Under the pieces are notes generated by a model that was given only the letters and a program-made list of their open reading frames with translations, was not told the DNA's origin and ran no database searches. 64,000 nt of DNA from Symbiodinium kawagutii (lineage: Eukaryota > Sar > Dinophyceae > Suessiales > Symbiodiniaceae), in contig VSDK01018551.1 of NCBI GenBank assembly GCA_009767595.1, positions 42,539 to 106,538 of the forward strand, written 5' to 3'. The position numbers and the translations under genes are program-made. Below are positions 43,831 through 56,476 of the stretch, piece after piece; the stretch's first letter is position 1, and each line of letters opens with the position of its first letter.

Positions 43831-45516
43831 GATGGTTATCGAAGGGTAACATGATGAATATAGGACAAAGAAACACATGCATTTGCTGTAAATATTCTTA
43901 GGTCTACAGACATGGCAAAAGCTCTTGTGAACCACCGGGTTCGTTCATGCTTTTGTTTTTAGGACTATATTCATGATATGAGTATGTATTTCTTGTATTT
44001 GCATGACAAGAGAACAAGTTGTCCCACTCCAATGATGATTTGCGGGATGCGAGTGGATCGTACACAATCATGTAAATCATATATGCACCAATTGCTACCC
44101 AAATCTTGTTTTGGTGCGGGTGCTGTCATAATAAGATCACCGCTTGGTTGATTCTCAACTGCTACCACAACTGTTTTCTGACCTGCCACACGCAGATTTG
44201 GCACAATATGATGCAAACAATTGTCAGTTTTCAATCTGGTTATCCAGCCAGGTCCCATCATGCAACATGTAAAATGAGTATATTCATATGATTCATATGT
44301 ATTCATAAATCGTGGTAATCGCGTGTACCCCAAACCATCAGCATACCAGATACCATAGTACATATATCAAACAAGAATATCAATCATAAGAGCATTTGCT
44401 GGACTACCCTAACCATACTATGTTGCGTACACGAAACCAGCAGAATTGCTTCTTTTCAGCTGGGTAAAGCCAACCTCCACCCCCTGGGAAGATATGGGGC
44501 CCATGGATGTTCCTACCGTTGATTTGGGGCCGGTATTCGACATGGGTACTGTGATTTGATGGAAGGAAGTGACTCTTCAAGCATGTGATGTACTACCCGA
44601 TTGGCAATCATTGTTGAAATTGTTGAGGGTGAGGATTGATGACCAAACACTAAACAGCAAGCAGTAAACCCAACCATACCACCGAATATCGTTAAAGAAA
44701 TCAACGTGAACAACTAATTCTCCAGGTCTTGTCTCCACACCCTTGTTCTCCGATAGATGTTGTTAGAAAGCTTTAACAGGGGAGGTGGTTCGGTCCTATA
44801 ATCAATAATTACTCATAATGTTTTGTGATATTTGATTTATTTTTGATATGTGAATCGAGTAGCGAACATCAAATCTGCTAATCCTCCAGTCGTGCTGGCA
44901 CCAGGACAGAGCAGTGATGGTCTTTGAAGTGGAATTGCAGGCGAAGTGTCGTCATGGTGCCAGCTCTATTGAAATCAGTGTTGATATTGCGAGCTAGAGC
45001 TGTTCCTGTGGGGGTTATCGGGTTATCCTTTGGGAAACAAAGCTAATATGGGTAGTGGAACCGGCATTTATAGCATGTAATTCTGTAAGCAACTAGTACT
45101 TAGTACAGTGGCAAAACCACAGGAATGGTAAACCATGGTAAAGCAACCATGGTCAAGCATCGAAGAGAATCCTATAATATGGTGGTTTCTTAAAACATGG
45201 TGGTTTCTTAACATATGGTGGTTTCTTAAAATAGGGGGTATCCCCAAATCATCCCATATAGTAGTCATTGGGAATGAACCAGTCATTCTTGAGGGTGCCC
45301 TATGGCTTGAAAAACGCTCATATGGATATAATGAAAATAGTTCCAATATAGCTATTACTGTACAATCCATGATTATGCTTTATCCATCGCTATTTATAGG
45401 GGATTTGTTACGATAATGATAAACCATGGTACAGCAACCATGGTAAATCCTATATGTTTTTTCCCATGGCACACGTTAAATCCTTGCCACTCCGAGCCTC
45501 CAATCCCCAGCGCCAG
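43831..45516. other. non-coding stretch with a family A element
   Basis: No supported gene. Family A copy at 45179-45318, preceded by three tandem 'tggtggtttcttaaaaca' words. Confidence 0.5.
45179..45318 (-). mobile_element. family A element with triplicated end
   Basis: The left end TGGTGGTTTCTTAAAA is present three times in tandem (45179-45231), followed by 'tagggggtatccccaaatcatcccatatagta' and the right end GGCTTGAAAAACGC. Tandem growth of a terminal repeat is unusual. Confidence 0.6.
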
Positions 45517-45558
45517 GTGCGCTTGAAGCCCGGTGAAGCACCAAGGACGGAGCCGGTG
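45517..45558 (+). CDS. candidate 42-nt exon (VRLKPGEAPRTEPV)
   Basis: CGCCAG|G start, fourteen codons VRLKPGEAPRTEPV, then GTGAGG, a near-canonical donor. The frame is open upstream as well (SLPLRASNPQRQ). It lies 1.8 kb before the first cyclophilin exon on the same strand and may encode part of its N-terminal extension. Not proven. Confidence 0.45.
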
Positions 45559-47337
45559 GTGAGGGATTCCCCGCTGGTGACATGAGGCCATGCCAGCTGG
45601 GTTTGTCCAGCTGGTGGTACCGTAGGAATCATCCGATAATGTGGGGGTTGTCCATGAACGAACTCTAGAGGGAAACCACCAGTAAGTTGGGGGTACACCA
45701 TTAAACCGGACAATTATATATGATACATGGTTATATCCCCCACTACAGCATCTAAGTGGCAATGGGTGAGCATGTGGCGACCACTGGTCACATTGTCCCA
45801 TGGCGATATTGCAATCATCCCATGGTTTGAGGTCATTCCATAGGGGAAAGGAGCCTATGAGGCGCTTTTGGCTCCGTCATAAGTCGATTTTAAGCGGTGC
45901 CTTGGTTATAGTCAAGGAGCACTATCACCTTGTTTCAGCAAGTAGTATGAAATCATATGAAAACCAATTAGCATCATGACTCGTGACTCACGACAGTTTT
46001 TAGGTGAAGAAGAAAACTGAAGGCAAACATTGCCAGTTTCAATCGACAAACCATTTCTCAACGGTGGATGTGGATTTTCCCCTTCCCGGCTAGTCTGCCA
46101 GAGGGTAGTCACTGTTAACACACATTCACGTTTCTTGTCCGTGTTTGACAGTGTCAACCACCAGCACCAGCTGATTTCTGATGATCAGCTGCTACTAATC
46201 ATTGTCATCACGAAAAAAAAAGTACAATTCATGATGAGGTACTATTAACCAGTTAGATGATTGGCTACTATTAACCTCTGAACTGATTAGCTATCATTGA
46301 CCACTTGAATGATTAGCTACTAATATGCGGTTAAATGACTAGCTCATATGAACCAGTTAAATGATGATCAACCACTTCAATGATTAGCTACTCTTAAATC
46401 AGTTCAACGATTAGCTACTTTTTAACCACTTGAATGTTGAGCTACTACTATTCAGGTACGTTATTAGTTATTATTAACCACTTAGATGATTAGCTACTGA
46501 TAACCAGTGAAATTAGTCGCTAGTATTAACCACTTGAATGATGAGCCACTATTTATCAATATTTGTCACTTTGATAATTCGCTACTATTAGCCACTTCAA
46601 TGATTAGCTACTAGCCAATCATCTAATCATTGAACTGATAAAAAAAACTAGACAATTTTGATAGTTTGTGCAAAAGCCACTAATCATCTAGTTGGCTTCA
46701 ATGAGTAGCTACTAGCCTTTGTTGATAATTTGAGCAAAAAAACAAACATCTAACCCTTATCAACCACCACGAACCGCCACGGACAGCATCTCATTCATCA
46801 TCAGCTCCAAAGCGTCCACGGCGCAATTCATCACCTAGTTCGAGCACCAACAAAACCTGAACATCATCGTTGCGCAACTCAAACAGATAAAAGTGAACGT
46901 GATCCATGTGGTTCATAGTTGATACTTCATAGTTGATACTTGTCAGTTGATCCGTTCAACAGCTTTGTTCAGGTGGTATCCCTTACTGTTACCCATTATA
47001 ATCAACTTTAAAAGCATTAAAAAACACCAGCTATCAAGTTAAGAAACCACCAGCTACTAAGAAACCACCAGTATGAAACAACATAACCATTCAGAAACCC
47101 TAACCATCAAGAAGTATGTTCTCCCCAATGATAACCAAGTATATTAGAAGTATGTTATCCCCAATGATAACCATCATTTTCTATGTTACCCCCTTTGAAA
47201 CATGATAACCATGATTATAATTCCCTAGAAAACCGTTAATCATTACAATTCCCTACATATCATAATAATTTTATAGGGAATTCCGTAGAAAACCGTTCAA
47301 CCCTACGAAAGCACCAGCTCCACTGGCGGGTTCCCAG
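45559..47337. other. non-coding stretch with a diverged tandem array
   Basis: 46230-46640 is an array of roughly 40-bp units 'gattagctactattaaccacttgaat'. 46960-47300 has repeated 'gaaaccaccagctactaaga' and 'ccctagaaaaccgttaatcatta' words. A piece related to family C is at 46050-46110. No gene. Confidence 0.55.
46230..46640. repeat. diverged tandem repeat (TTAGCTACTATTAACCACTT)
   Basis: About ten units, each with 'attaaccacttgaatgattagctac', variable spacing of 35-45 bases. Confidence 0.7.
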
Positions 47338-47448
47338 CGTCACCACCGTGGGTTCCGTGAACGGCGCGAGGCCGGTGGTCTTGGAGGTCCATCCCGAATG
47401 GTCCCCGCACGGCGTGGAGCGCTTCAAGCAGCTGGTGGAGTCGCTGAG
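47338..47448 (+). CDS. cyclophilin exon 1 of those recognised
   Basis: After TTCCCAG the frame reads VTTVGSVNGARP and then VVLEVHPEWSPHGVERFKQL and VES. This matches the start of a cyclophilin domain. GC3 is very high. The 3' end is unresolved: around GAGTCGCTGAGCGACGGCAG no GT is available; GA (CT|GAGCGA) gives the right phase for the next exon. The acceptor here is AG|C, or AG|G if it lies at 47370-47371. Confidence 0.85.
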
Positions 47449-50400
47449 CGACGGCAGAGCCAGTTTGGAGTTGGGATTTTGGGGGATTTATGGAGGTTTA
47501 TAAGGATTTATAGGGATTTATAGGTTTATAAGGATTTGTAGGGTTTTTGTTGGGATTTTGGGGATTGTTTTCAGGATTTCTAGGGATTTTGTAGTGTTTT
47601 TTCTTTTTTTGTTTTAGGATTTTTAGGGATTTATAGCTTGAAACGATTAACAGTAACTAGGGGATTTATAGCTATATCAAGGGTTGATTCAAGCTATCAT
47701 TGGAAGGGTTGATGAGTAATAGGGGATTGATAATAATCAACAATGGTTTGTTAGTTTTGGATGTTTGTTAAGAATTGATAATGGGTTGATTATTATCAAT
47801 TTACTGGTGATTATTATCAATATACTGGGGATTATACCCAGTAGAATTTCTTAACAAACATCCAAAACTTTGGATAACGGTTGATAAACTTATCATAATG
47901 GTTGATTATTACATGGCTAAAGGTTGATTAGTTAATGGTTGATAAGAATTGATAATGGCTGATGGTGATTGATTTACTGGCTTCTAAATATGGCTCAGGG
48001 GAGAGCCATGAAAATTGTACAAGCGAACCCTTCCAATCAAAACTATGTTTTCTTTACGGGGAATGATAGTGGCGAAAAAAAGGGAATAATAAGCAACAAT
48101 AATAAGCAACAATAATGGTTGATAATAAGCAACACATATTTTTATTGGTTGAAAAAGGGGATAATAAGCAACAATAATGGTTGAGCAACTATAAAGTATA
48201 GTTGATTCTTGAGAATGGAATGATGGCTATATGTGTATACATTATGGAGTATCATCTATTTGAATGGAAAGAAACATATGAGTGTTGCTCAATATAGGGA
48301 ACCCCCCCAAAAAAGTTGGTCTATTGATACTGGTAGATAGAAAGGATGATCTGGGGGTTCACCGGTTTGGAGAAACCATATTTGTTTACATTATGCTCAG
48401 GAATTACGCTCTTTGAAATTCTGTAGAAACATTAGTGTTTGAATTTTTACTACTGTAGATATGTTCACATATAAGTGCACATATGTACAGTATGATGTAC
48501 ATATTGAATATAGACATTACTTGTTGCAATGCGATATACACACGTGTATTGGTATTGAGAATGTACAATAGAGACTATAGATGACTATGCTGCCTGCACA
48601 CCGGTTGCCCTGTTTCTTCCCACCTGGTACGCCAAAGTATCCTAACATGAACCCACAATGCTTTTCGGGGTACACTGTGTTTGGACCTTTTGACACACCT
48701 CTTCTTTTTTCTAGAAACGTGGGTATTTCCAACTAGAATATAGCTATACCCCAGCATCATTAGTGCCTTTTCTTTTGTTTCTAAAATGATCATAGCGTTT
48801 GCCCCTGGTGGTTTAGGGATATGTGCGTGGGTATGGATAGCGTGTGATTGGTTGTAGGTTCTTAGACGCTGTCACAGTGACCCCTATAGTTTACTGCACA
48901 TCGTTTTTTGACAATTAATTATGTTATCAACGAGATTATCAACTGCCAACCTTCGAATGTGTAGTCGGGGCACATACGTGACCCCTTCTCTGACGACCCA
49001 CTAACAGAGGCCAGTGTTTGATGACTGATCATAGTTAGTTCCTTGTGATTCCTTGTGAAACTCAAGTGACTGCAACATCTTCACAATGATCGACGGACCA
49101 TGAAGTACTGGCAATGATCCTGTGAATGGTCATGAACGACTGTAATTCCAATGTATATTTTTCAGCTATTGCACGATTGATGTATATTCATTCTTGCTAA
49201 TCGTGGATGTAGTGGATGGAGTTGATCATGCAAGCCTCATATATTCACTATGACCGACTGACAAATATATATATATATATACACATATATGTATATATAC
49301 ATGTATATATATATATATTTTTTTTTAAATACATGTATATGGTGACCATATATGCACGATCATTTGGTAATTATATATAATGATCGTCGTTGATGGTGTC
49401 TCTACTGCATCTACTGCACCGCCGCTGGTACCGAGGTGCGGCTTCTACAGCTGTGCTCGGTTTCACCGGGTGATTCCTGACTTCATTGCGCAGGTGGATC
49501 GACCAGTCGTGGTTCCCGGGATCCCAAAGTTATGTGCGTTACTTGAGAGTTACTACCATTTGGTAAGCTAACTAGTGGTTATCACTATAGCTGACTAGTG
49601 GTTATCACTATAGCTGACTAGTGGTTATAATTATAGCTGACTAGTGGTTATAACTATAGCTAACCAGTGGTTATCACTATAGCTGACTAGTGGTTATCAC
49701 TATAGCTGACTAGTGGTTATCACTATAGCTGACTAGTGGTTATCACTATAGCTGACTAGCGGTTATCACTATAGCTGACTAGTGGTTATAATTATAGCTG
49801 ACTAGTGGTTATAACTATAGCTAACCAGTGGTTATCACTATAGCTAACTAGTGGTTATAACTGTAGCTAACTAGTGGTTATCACTATAGCTAACTAGTGG
49901 TTATAGCTAGCTACATAGGTTCGTTCACCATGGTTAATGATGGTGAACAATGGTTGATTGTGGTGGTTATCAAAATTAGGTCGGTTCATGTTCGGGTAAC
50001 TACCAGGCAAATAGAAGATCTATAACTAGCTGGTAGCTAGTCCAAACTAATTTATAATCAGGAGGTACCATTCTGTACGGATGGCAGGATTTTCATGCAT
50101 TGTGCTACAAGGTGGGACCCCCAAAAGTTAGGGATTCATTGAACATAACTAGGGTCACTGCTAGTTATGGCAGATACAGATACAACTATACCTTACTGGC
50201 CAATCTTAACCAACCTTTGAGGCCGGGACCACCTTGTAGAAAGATAGAACCCGGACAGATAGATAGGTAGAAGATAGATAAGTAGATGGATATAAATAAG
50301 TAAATAAATATATATATATATATCTATACATCATAGAGACAGAGGTCAGTAGATCGATTGACAGATAGACAGAGATCTAGACAGACAGACAGTTAGATTG

Positions 50401-52338
50401 AGAGAGAAACGGCCTGTGGCATCCTGGAAGATATAAAGCAATTGCCTCAACTAAGGATTTGTTCAAATCAAAACCGAATCATGGTAATGATCACATGCTC
50501 AAACTGACCACATGGTTGTAACGAGTTTATAAGTTCCTCAGGACCCACGCGAGGGAAATCTGACTCGATGGTGTGGAACATGCATCACCAGAGGGTAATT
50601 AAGCGATACCCTGTTTGTTTCATGAATACATCGGCGTCGGCGTAGTATCGGCTTTAAAAGAACTCTATGGGTAAGTATGATCAATTCATGCATGCTTCGC
50701 AGTATCAACCATGATTACTGTATCAACCATTTGAATCATTTTACTGGATCAAGCATTGGAACCACTACATCAACCATTTCACCCACTATCCACAAACTGG
50801 TTTGTGGTTTCAATGGTTCGTTCTGGCTGACAATACCAATAAGATAATAGTGATAATGACAATAGTTATTCAACAATGGTGGTTAGTAATGGTCGATTGA
50901 TAATTATCAATGAATAACGTTGTTGATAATAAGCAACAATACTGACTAAACAACTATTGATGGGTCGTTTGTTTCACATTTGTTTTCCGAATATGTAAGA
51001 TGATTATATCCCTATTTACAGGCACATGTTTCAGAGGGGTTGAATCCTCCAACCAGTGAATCATATGGGGATGGATCACTATCACCAGCCCATGATGGTT
51101 CATAGATTCATAGATGACAATAACCAACCAGATGAGGGGAATAGCAACTGCCAAGGGTACCATCCAAGTTTGCCAGGGGTAGTAGTGAACCCCAACCGTT
51201 CGACTAGGTTGTTAATGGCCTAGGACCAGGTTCACGCGTGTATTCACGGCTTGATCACAGCGGTTCATGGTTAAACGATGGAGTCGTATCTGAAAGATAT
51301 CTCCATGTTAGTTTATATAGACTCACCTTAACTAATTCATGTTAGATGCTAGATCATGCAAACATGGTGGATGTGGACAATGATATTGACTCAACGAACT
51401 GTTTGAATGGTCTTTCGTCATGGTTAGGTTTGATTGGCTAGCAATTAATCAGAATATATCATGATGATCATTAGTGGTCAGAATTGTAAATGATGAATTG
51501 TCACTGGTTGATCAATATAGCCGATGCTTAATCACAGTGGTAAACCATAAACACAAAATTGTTTGTAATAGTCGGAATCATTAGAATAAGCCATAAAAAT
51601 TGCTGGAAGAAGATCACCAAATTTCCATGGTTGGTGTTTTTTTTGGAGTTGGATGATAATGATGGCTAGTAGTGGATGATCCATCCTTAAATGAAGGTTA
51701 GACAATGGTTGATTAATAAGACTGCTTGTTGATATACAAACGTAGCAACGGGTTGAACAAACATGTTTCAATGGTTGCAATTGATAAACATATACGCTTT
51801 TGCTTTTGTTGTTGATAATCAATCCAAATAGTGACAACTCAAAATCACCGTGGTAATGGATATGTATTCATGGTGGTTGATGTTTCAACGAGAACCTGGA
51901 CATAATAAACAAGTTCAAAATAAGTTCAATATAAAAAAGCTGTGGCTTAGGATTCAAAAAAACAAGTTCAACAAAACACAGCTCTTTGAGAATCCTAAAC
52001 CATGGCGATTGTTCAATCTGATCAGGATCTTCAGCTCAAGAATCGTTGGTTTTACCATGGTTTCACCATGGCTGACCATGGTCCATCATACCGGGCAACC
52101 CCTTGTTGCTTGGCCACGGCGTCGGATTTTTCAGGTGGGCATTGCTGCTGACCCAGCCGTCGCTTGACGGATTTCAGGGTGGTTGACCACGGTTAGTGCT
52201 GGTTACTGTAGTGGTGGTGTATCATGGTTGATGAAGATGATGATGGTGGTGATGATGAGATGGTGATGATGATGATGATGATGATGATGATGCTGGTGGT
52301 GGTGGTGGTGGTGATGATGATGGTGATGATGATGGTGG

Positions 52339-52369
<31 letters not shown>

Positions 52370-52487
52370 GGTGGTGGTGGTGGTGGTGACGATCATGGTG
52401 ATGATGATGATGATGATGATGATGGTGATGATAGTCATGATGATGATGATGATGATGGTGATGATGAGATGGTGATGATCATGATGA

Positions 52488-52521
<34 letters not shown>

Positions 52522-53078
52522 GGTGATGATGATGATGTGGTGGTGATGATGATGATGATGATGATGCTGGTGGTGGTGGTGACGATGAAATGGTGATGGT
52601 GATGATTATGGTGATGATGAGATGGTGATGGTGATGATGGTGATGGTGATGATGATGATGATGATGATAATGATGGTGATGGAATCGTTCCAAAAAACAT
52701 AGCTTACTACAGGGAATCATTTGCGCTTTGGGCCTGCCAATTGGCCGCTTGGTCAGTTGAATATCTACCCAAGCAGTTGATTTTGTTGACGCTGGAGCTG
52801 TTGGTTCTGTGGTTTTCATGCCTGGGTGTCTCCAGGAATGAGGTTCAGTTTTCCTCAGCACATGAGGCATGACGGCTTTATAGTTTTTTGTTTCGGGGTG
52901 CACCCGGTTGTTCACCAGCCCCAGGCGGTTTGATGATGAATGGCATGACTTTGCGATGGATCATTGTGATATGGAGTCAGGTGTTACGGGAAAGTCTATA
53001 TTTGTTATGTATGCATTATGTATTTTGTGCATATTCAAACAAAGGAATAAATAAGTAAATAGATCTGACTATTTGTTA

Positions 53079-53109
<31 letters not shown>

Positions 53110-56100
53110 CAGTTAGTTTTTGATGAATGACACGATATAAATATGTAAACAAAAACCATATATATATATTTACTTATTTAGATTTACATGTATATGCATC
53201 TTTTGTTTCACTTATTTGTTGATTATATAGGTTTTTGAAATACATCTGTATATACATATTGTTTCAATATAGATGTTTATGTTTACATTGAAAGATGTAG
53301 ATATGCCATATTTGTAGCTTTTGAAGGATGACAATAGTTCCAAGAATCGTATTGCCATTATACCACGGTCTACCATAGAGTATTGATATGGTCTGCGCCA
53401 TAGAGGTATGGACGTGTAAACTGTGTGGAGAACCCCAGGTCTATGCGAAGTGGGGGAACAGCCCTATCAAAGACGACCCTGTGAAGGCCCTGCCGGCCTT
53501 TTGGGGCCGCAGTTTGGGCGGCATGGCGTGGTGCTGATGGGTGTCATCAATGATGTCTGGCTGGTGGTGCAGGGTGGGTTCCCCAGCTTGCAGCAGTGTG
53601 ATAATAGTGTGATCATCCTGAGCCACTGCTGCTAAGCATCATCCGTTGGAAAAATTTTGATGTTTGTGGGTGGCCCCAACTCAAAAACCCAATGGTTGCT
53701 GTGATGCAGTAGTGTTTTTACTTAGTAGAAGTATGTTTGCAACCGACCCCAACATCCTTGGTTGCTGTTGGTGGTGACCAGCCCAAGGGACGTGCGCACA
53801 GCGCAATGAATGGCCGGTGGATACGCATAGTCGAGGTTTGACCCTGGGGTGGTTGGTGATTCTGGAACAATTCATCTCAACAACGCGGCCAGCATTGAAT
53901 TCAACTGAACAACCCTGCTGTGAAATCGAGATCGTTGCAGCTATGGCAGAGGCAGGTTGAGCGTTGTTGGCGAAAGGTGTGATTTACACAGGATTAAGTA
54001 GAGGATCGATGATGTGCGAATGAGACTGTTTGGACGGTTGGAGGTACCATCATTCTGCCCTGCGCTTCCTCGAACTCCATCCTCCCATCCACCAGCCAAT
54101 CTTGCCCCTTACACGTTCAAGATTGTTGGTTGCTATGTAATACTATGTGTTTGACATTTATCATCGTTGCTACTGCAATGATATCACTAGTCGAAGTGAA
54201 GAAGTGAAGATCGTTGTTGGTCATGAATCCTCATCATTGTTTGTTCATTGTTCTGGTCAGTTCTGGTCACTATTGACAGAGGATCCGCATCAGTCACCCC
54301 ATTTTTTTCAGCAAAGTGAGACATGATTGCTATCCACCCAGCATTTCCTTATAGTGCACCCATTATTTTTCTCGTGACCATGCTTCCCCGCGACCGCGCC
54401 AGGAAAGCAATCAGCGTGGCTACGTGAGCTTCGCAATGAGGTCCCCCGGGGAAGGTGGATGAGAATGCTCTGAGAGAAACCAACTTTTGGCAACAGTTCC
54501 TGCTGGTAAGTCGTGACATGAAGCCATGGTAAGGTGCGGATAGTTTCACCAACCTCATAGGGTGAGTGAATATGAGGGAGGTTATGATTAGCAACAGTTG
54601 CTATGTAAGTGCAGAACAGGTTACTTCACCCACTTTGTATAGAGCTTGTCACCACGAGTATAGCCCAGTTATAGCCCCAACTGAACATAGGAGTGAAACA
54701 ACCACTGGTTTATAATACTAGCATAGTCTGATTGTCAATGATCCCAAATCAATGTCAATACGCAGGTTCGTAGGCATCGGCCATGATACCAGCTACCCTG
54801 ACTTTACCCGACGTACGAGCTCTGGAAAATTGTTTTCGTGTTCACCATTTTAAGACGGTCCATGTTTTTTATCAGAAGGTAACTTAAAGCGATAAAACCC
54901 ATCAGCCATAAACCTTTTGGTCAAAACATAAACCTATACGGTCGATGATTGCTCCCTGAAACTATTACATTACAAATCTGTTGGTATGTAGAAGCAACCA
55001 TTTAACCATAAACCGCAGCCCCCCTTTGAGTTTGTCCATACGTCAATGCTTCAGAAACAACTGGTGCTTGGGGGATTCTGCCATCATTGCGTCTCCAGTA
55101 TTATCATTCTCATACGTTTCAACTATCACCAAGATCGACATCCTTGAACAAACATCTGAGTCATCGCTTTCGCACATTGTGCTTGAACTTACAATTACAA
55201 TGGAAGTAGAAACCTCTAATCCGTGAAAGCCCTAAGCCCCAACAACCTCGTCGCAGCCTGCCTTACGCGTATGCTGACCTCGGTTGGTTGCACCAGTTGC
55301 CCCATGCGAACCAGCCCATGAGTTGTTGATTTGAATGAAAGAGCAGCAGTTTTGGTAGGCAACCAATGGTGCAGGTCCGTCCTACCTATCTCAGAAGTCT
55401 TGCCCAATGCGTTGTTTCTTATGTGATTGCCCCGAGTTGGAGAATCCGTGTCCAACTTGTTCGCCCAGGGGTCCGGACACGAGAAGTTGCCAGATCTTTT
55501 TCAACTACAAGGATGGAATCGGTTGCAGCTGGGCAGATCTTGACAAAAATCTGTTGGTGAGTTGTCAGATGGTTCAGACAGGTGGTACTGCCGGAGTCGA
55601 ATGAGGAATGAGTCAGTAGCGACATGTCCTTTGGTTGGTGGTTCTAAACATTTGTTAGAGTTCCAGGAGGTTGTAGAACAAAAAAATAGATAGATCGCCC
55701 CCGCTGTTGAGGCTACCACCAAAGTCACTGTATGTTCTCCCATATTTGAGATAGTTGATGCACAAATATGTTTCAGAGGGATGGTTCAACCACCATCCAG
55801 AGCAGGTGCGCAGGTGCGATGACTGTTGGAAGGTCGGCCGAGATGTTGCGCGGTCAAGCCATCAACAAGGATAATGAAACCCTCAAACATGAACATGAAT
55901 GAACCCTCAATGCGGAGTGGTAAATGTCATCATGTCTCACTCGTTTTATCATTCCCAACCATTAATCACTATCAAACCTGATTAGTATTTATTAATTAGC
56001 CATTGTTCGCCATTTCGCGACCATGACAAATCACCATTAGAAACCATCATGGACCATTATTCACAATCAACCACTCTCAGCCGTTGTTGACCTTTAGACC

Positions 56101-56433
56101 AACCAGTATTAACCCCATATGAACGATCATTGGGCAGGAATCATTACCAACACCTATAAACCATTAAGCCTTGTTGACTTATTGACCACTGTCAATGAAT
56201 CATTGGCCATCAATGACCAGCCCTCATCAACCATGATTCCCAACGATCCCCATCGCTGCAGATGCCAGGACAATAGGGACTTGGACGGTCAGGTGGGATG
56301 CCGAGCTGCAACCAGTGCATGGCTGTCAGATGCTGAGAGTCTGATGTGGTATGTATATTCAAATATTTATATATATTTTTTTTATATATATATATATATA
56401 TATTATTTATATATATATATTCAAATTCATATT

Positions 56434-56476
<43 letters not shown>

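Noticed and set aside
49566-49911. Regular 23-bp repeats as a CRISPR array
   Set aside because: Units are head-to-tail with no unique spacers, and the array lies in an intron of a eukaryotic gene.
52193-52915. 240-codon minus-strand frame rich in His, Ser and Thr
   Set aside because: Produced by a GATGATGGTG trinucleotide array; only its first 80 codons lie outside the repeat and these lack splice or homology support.
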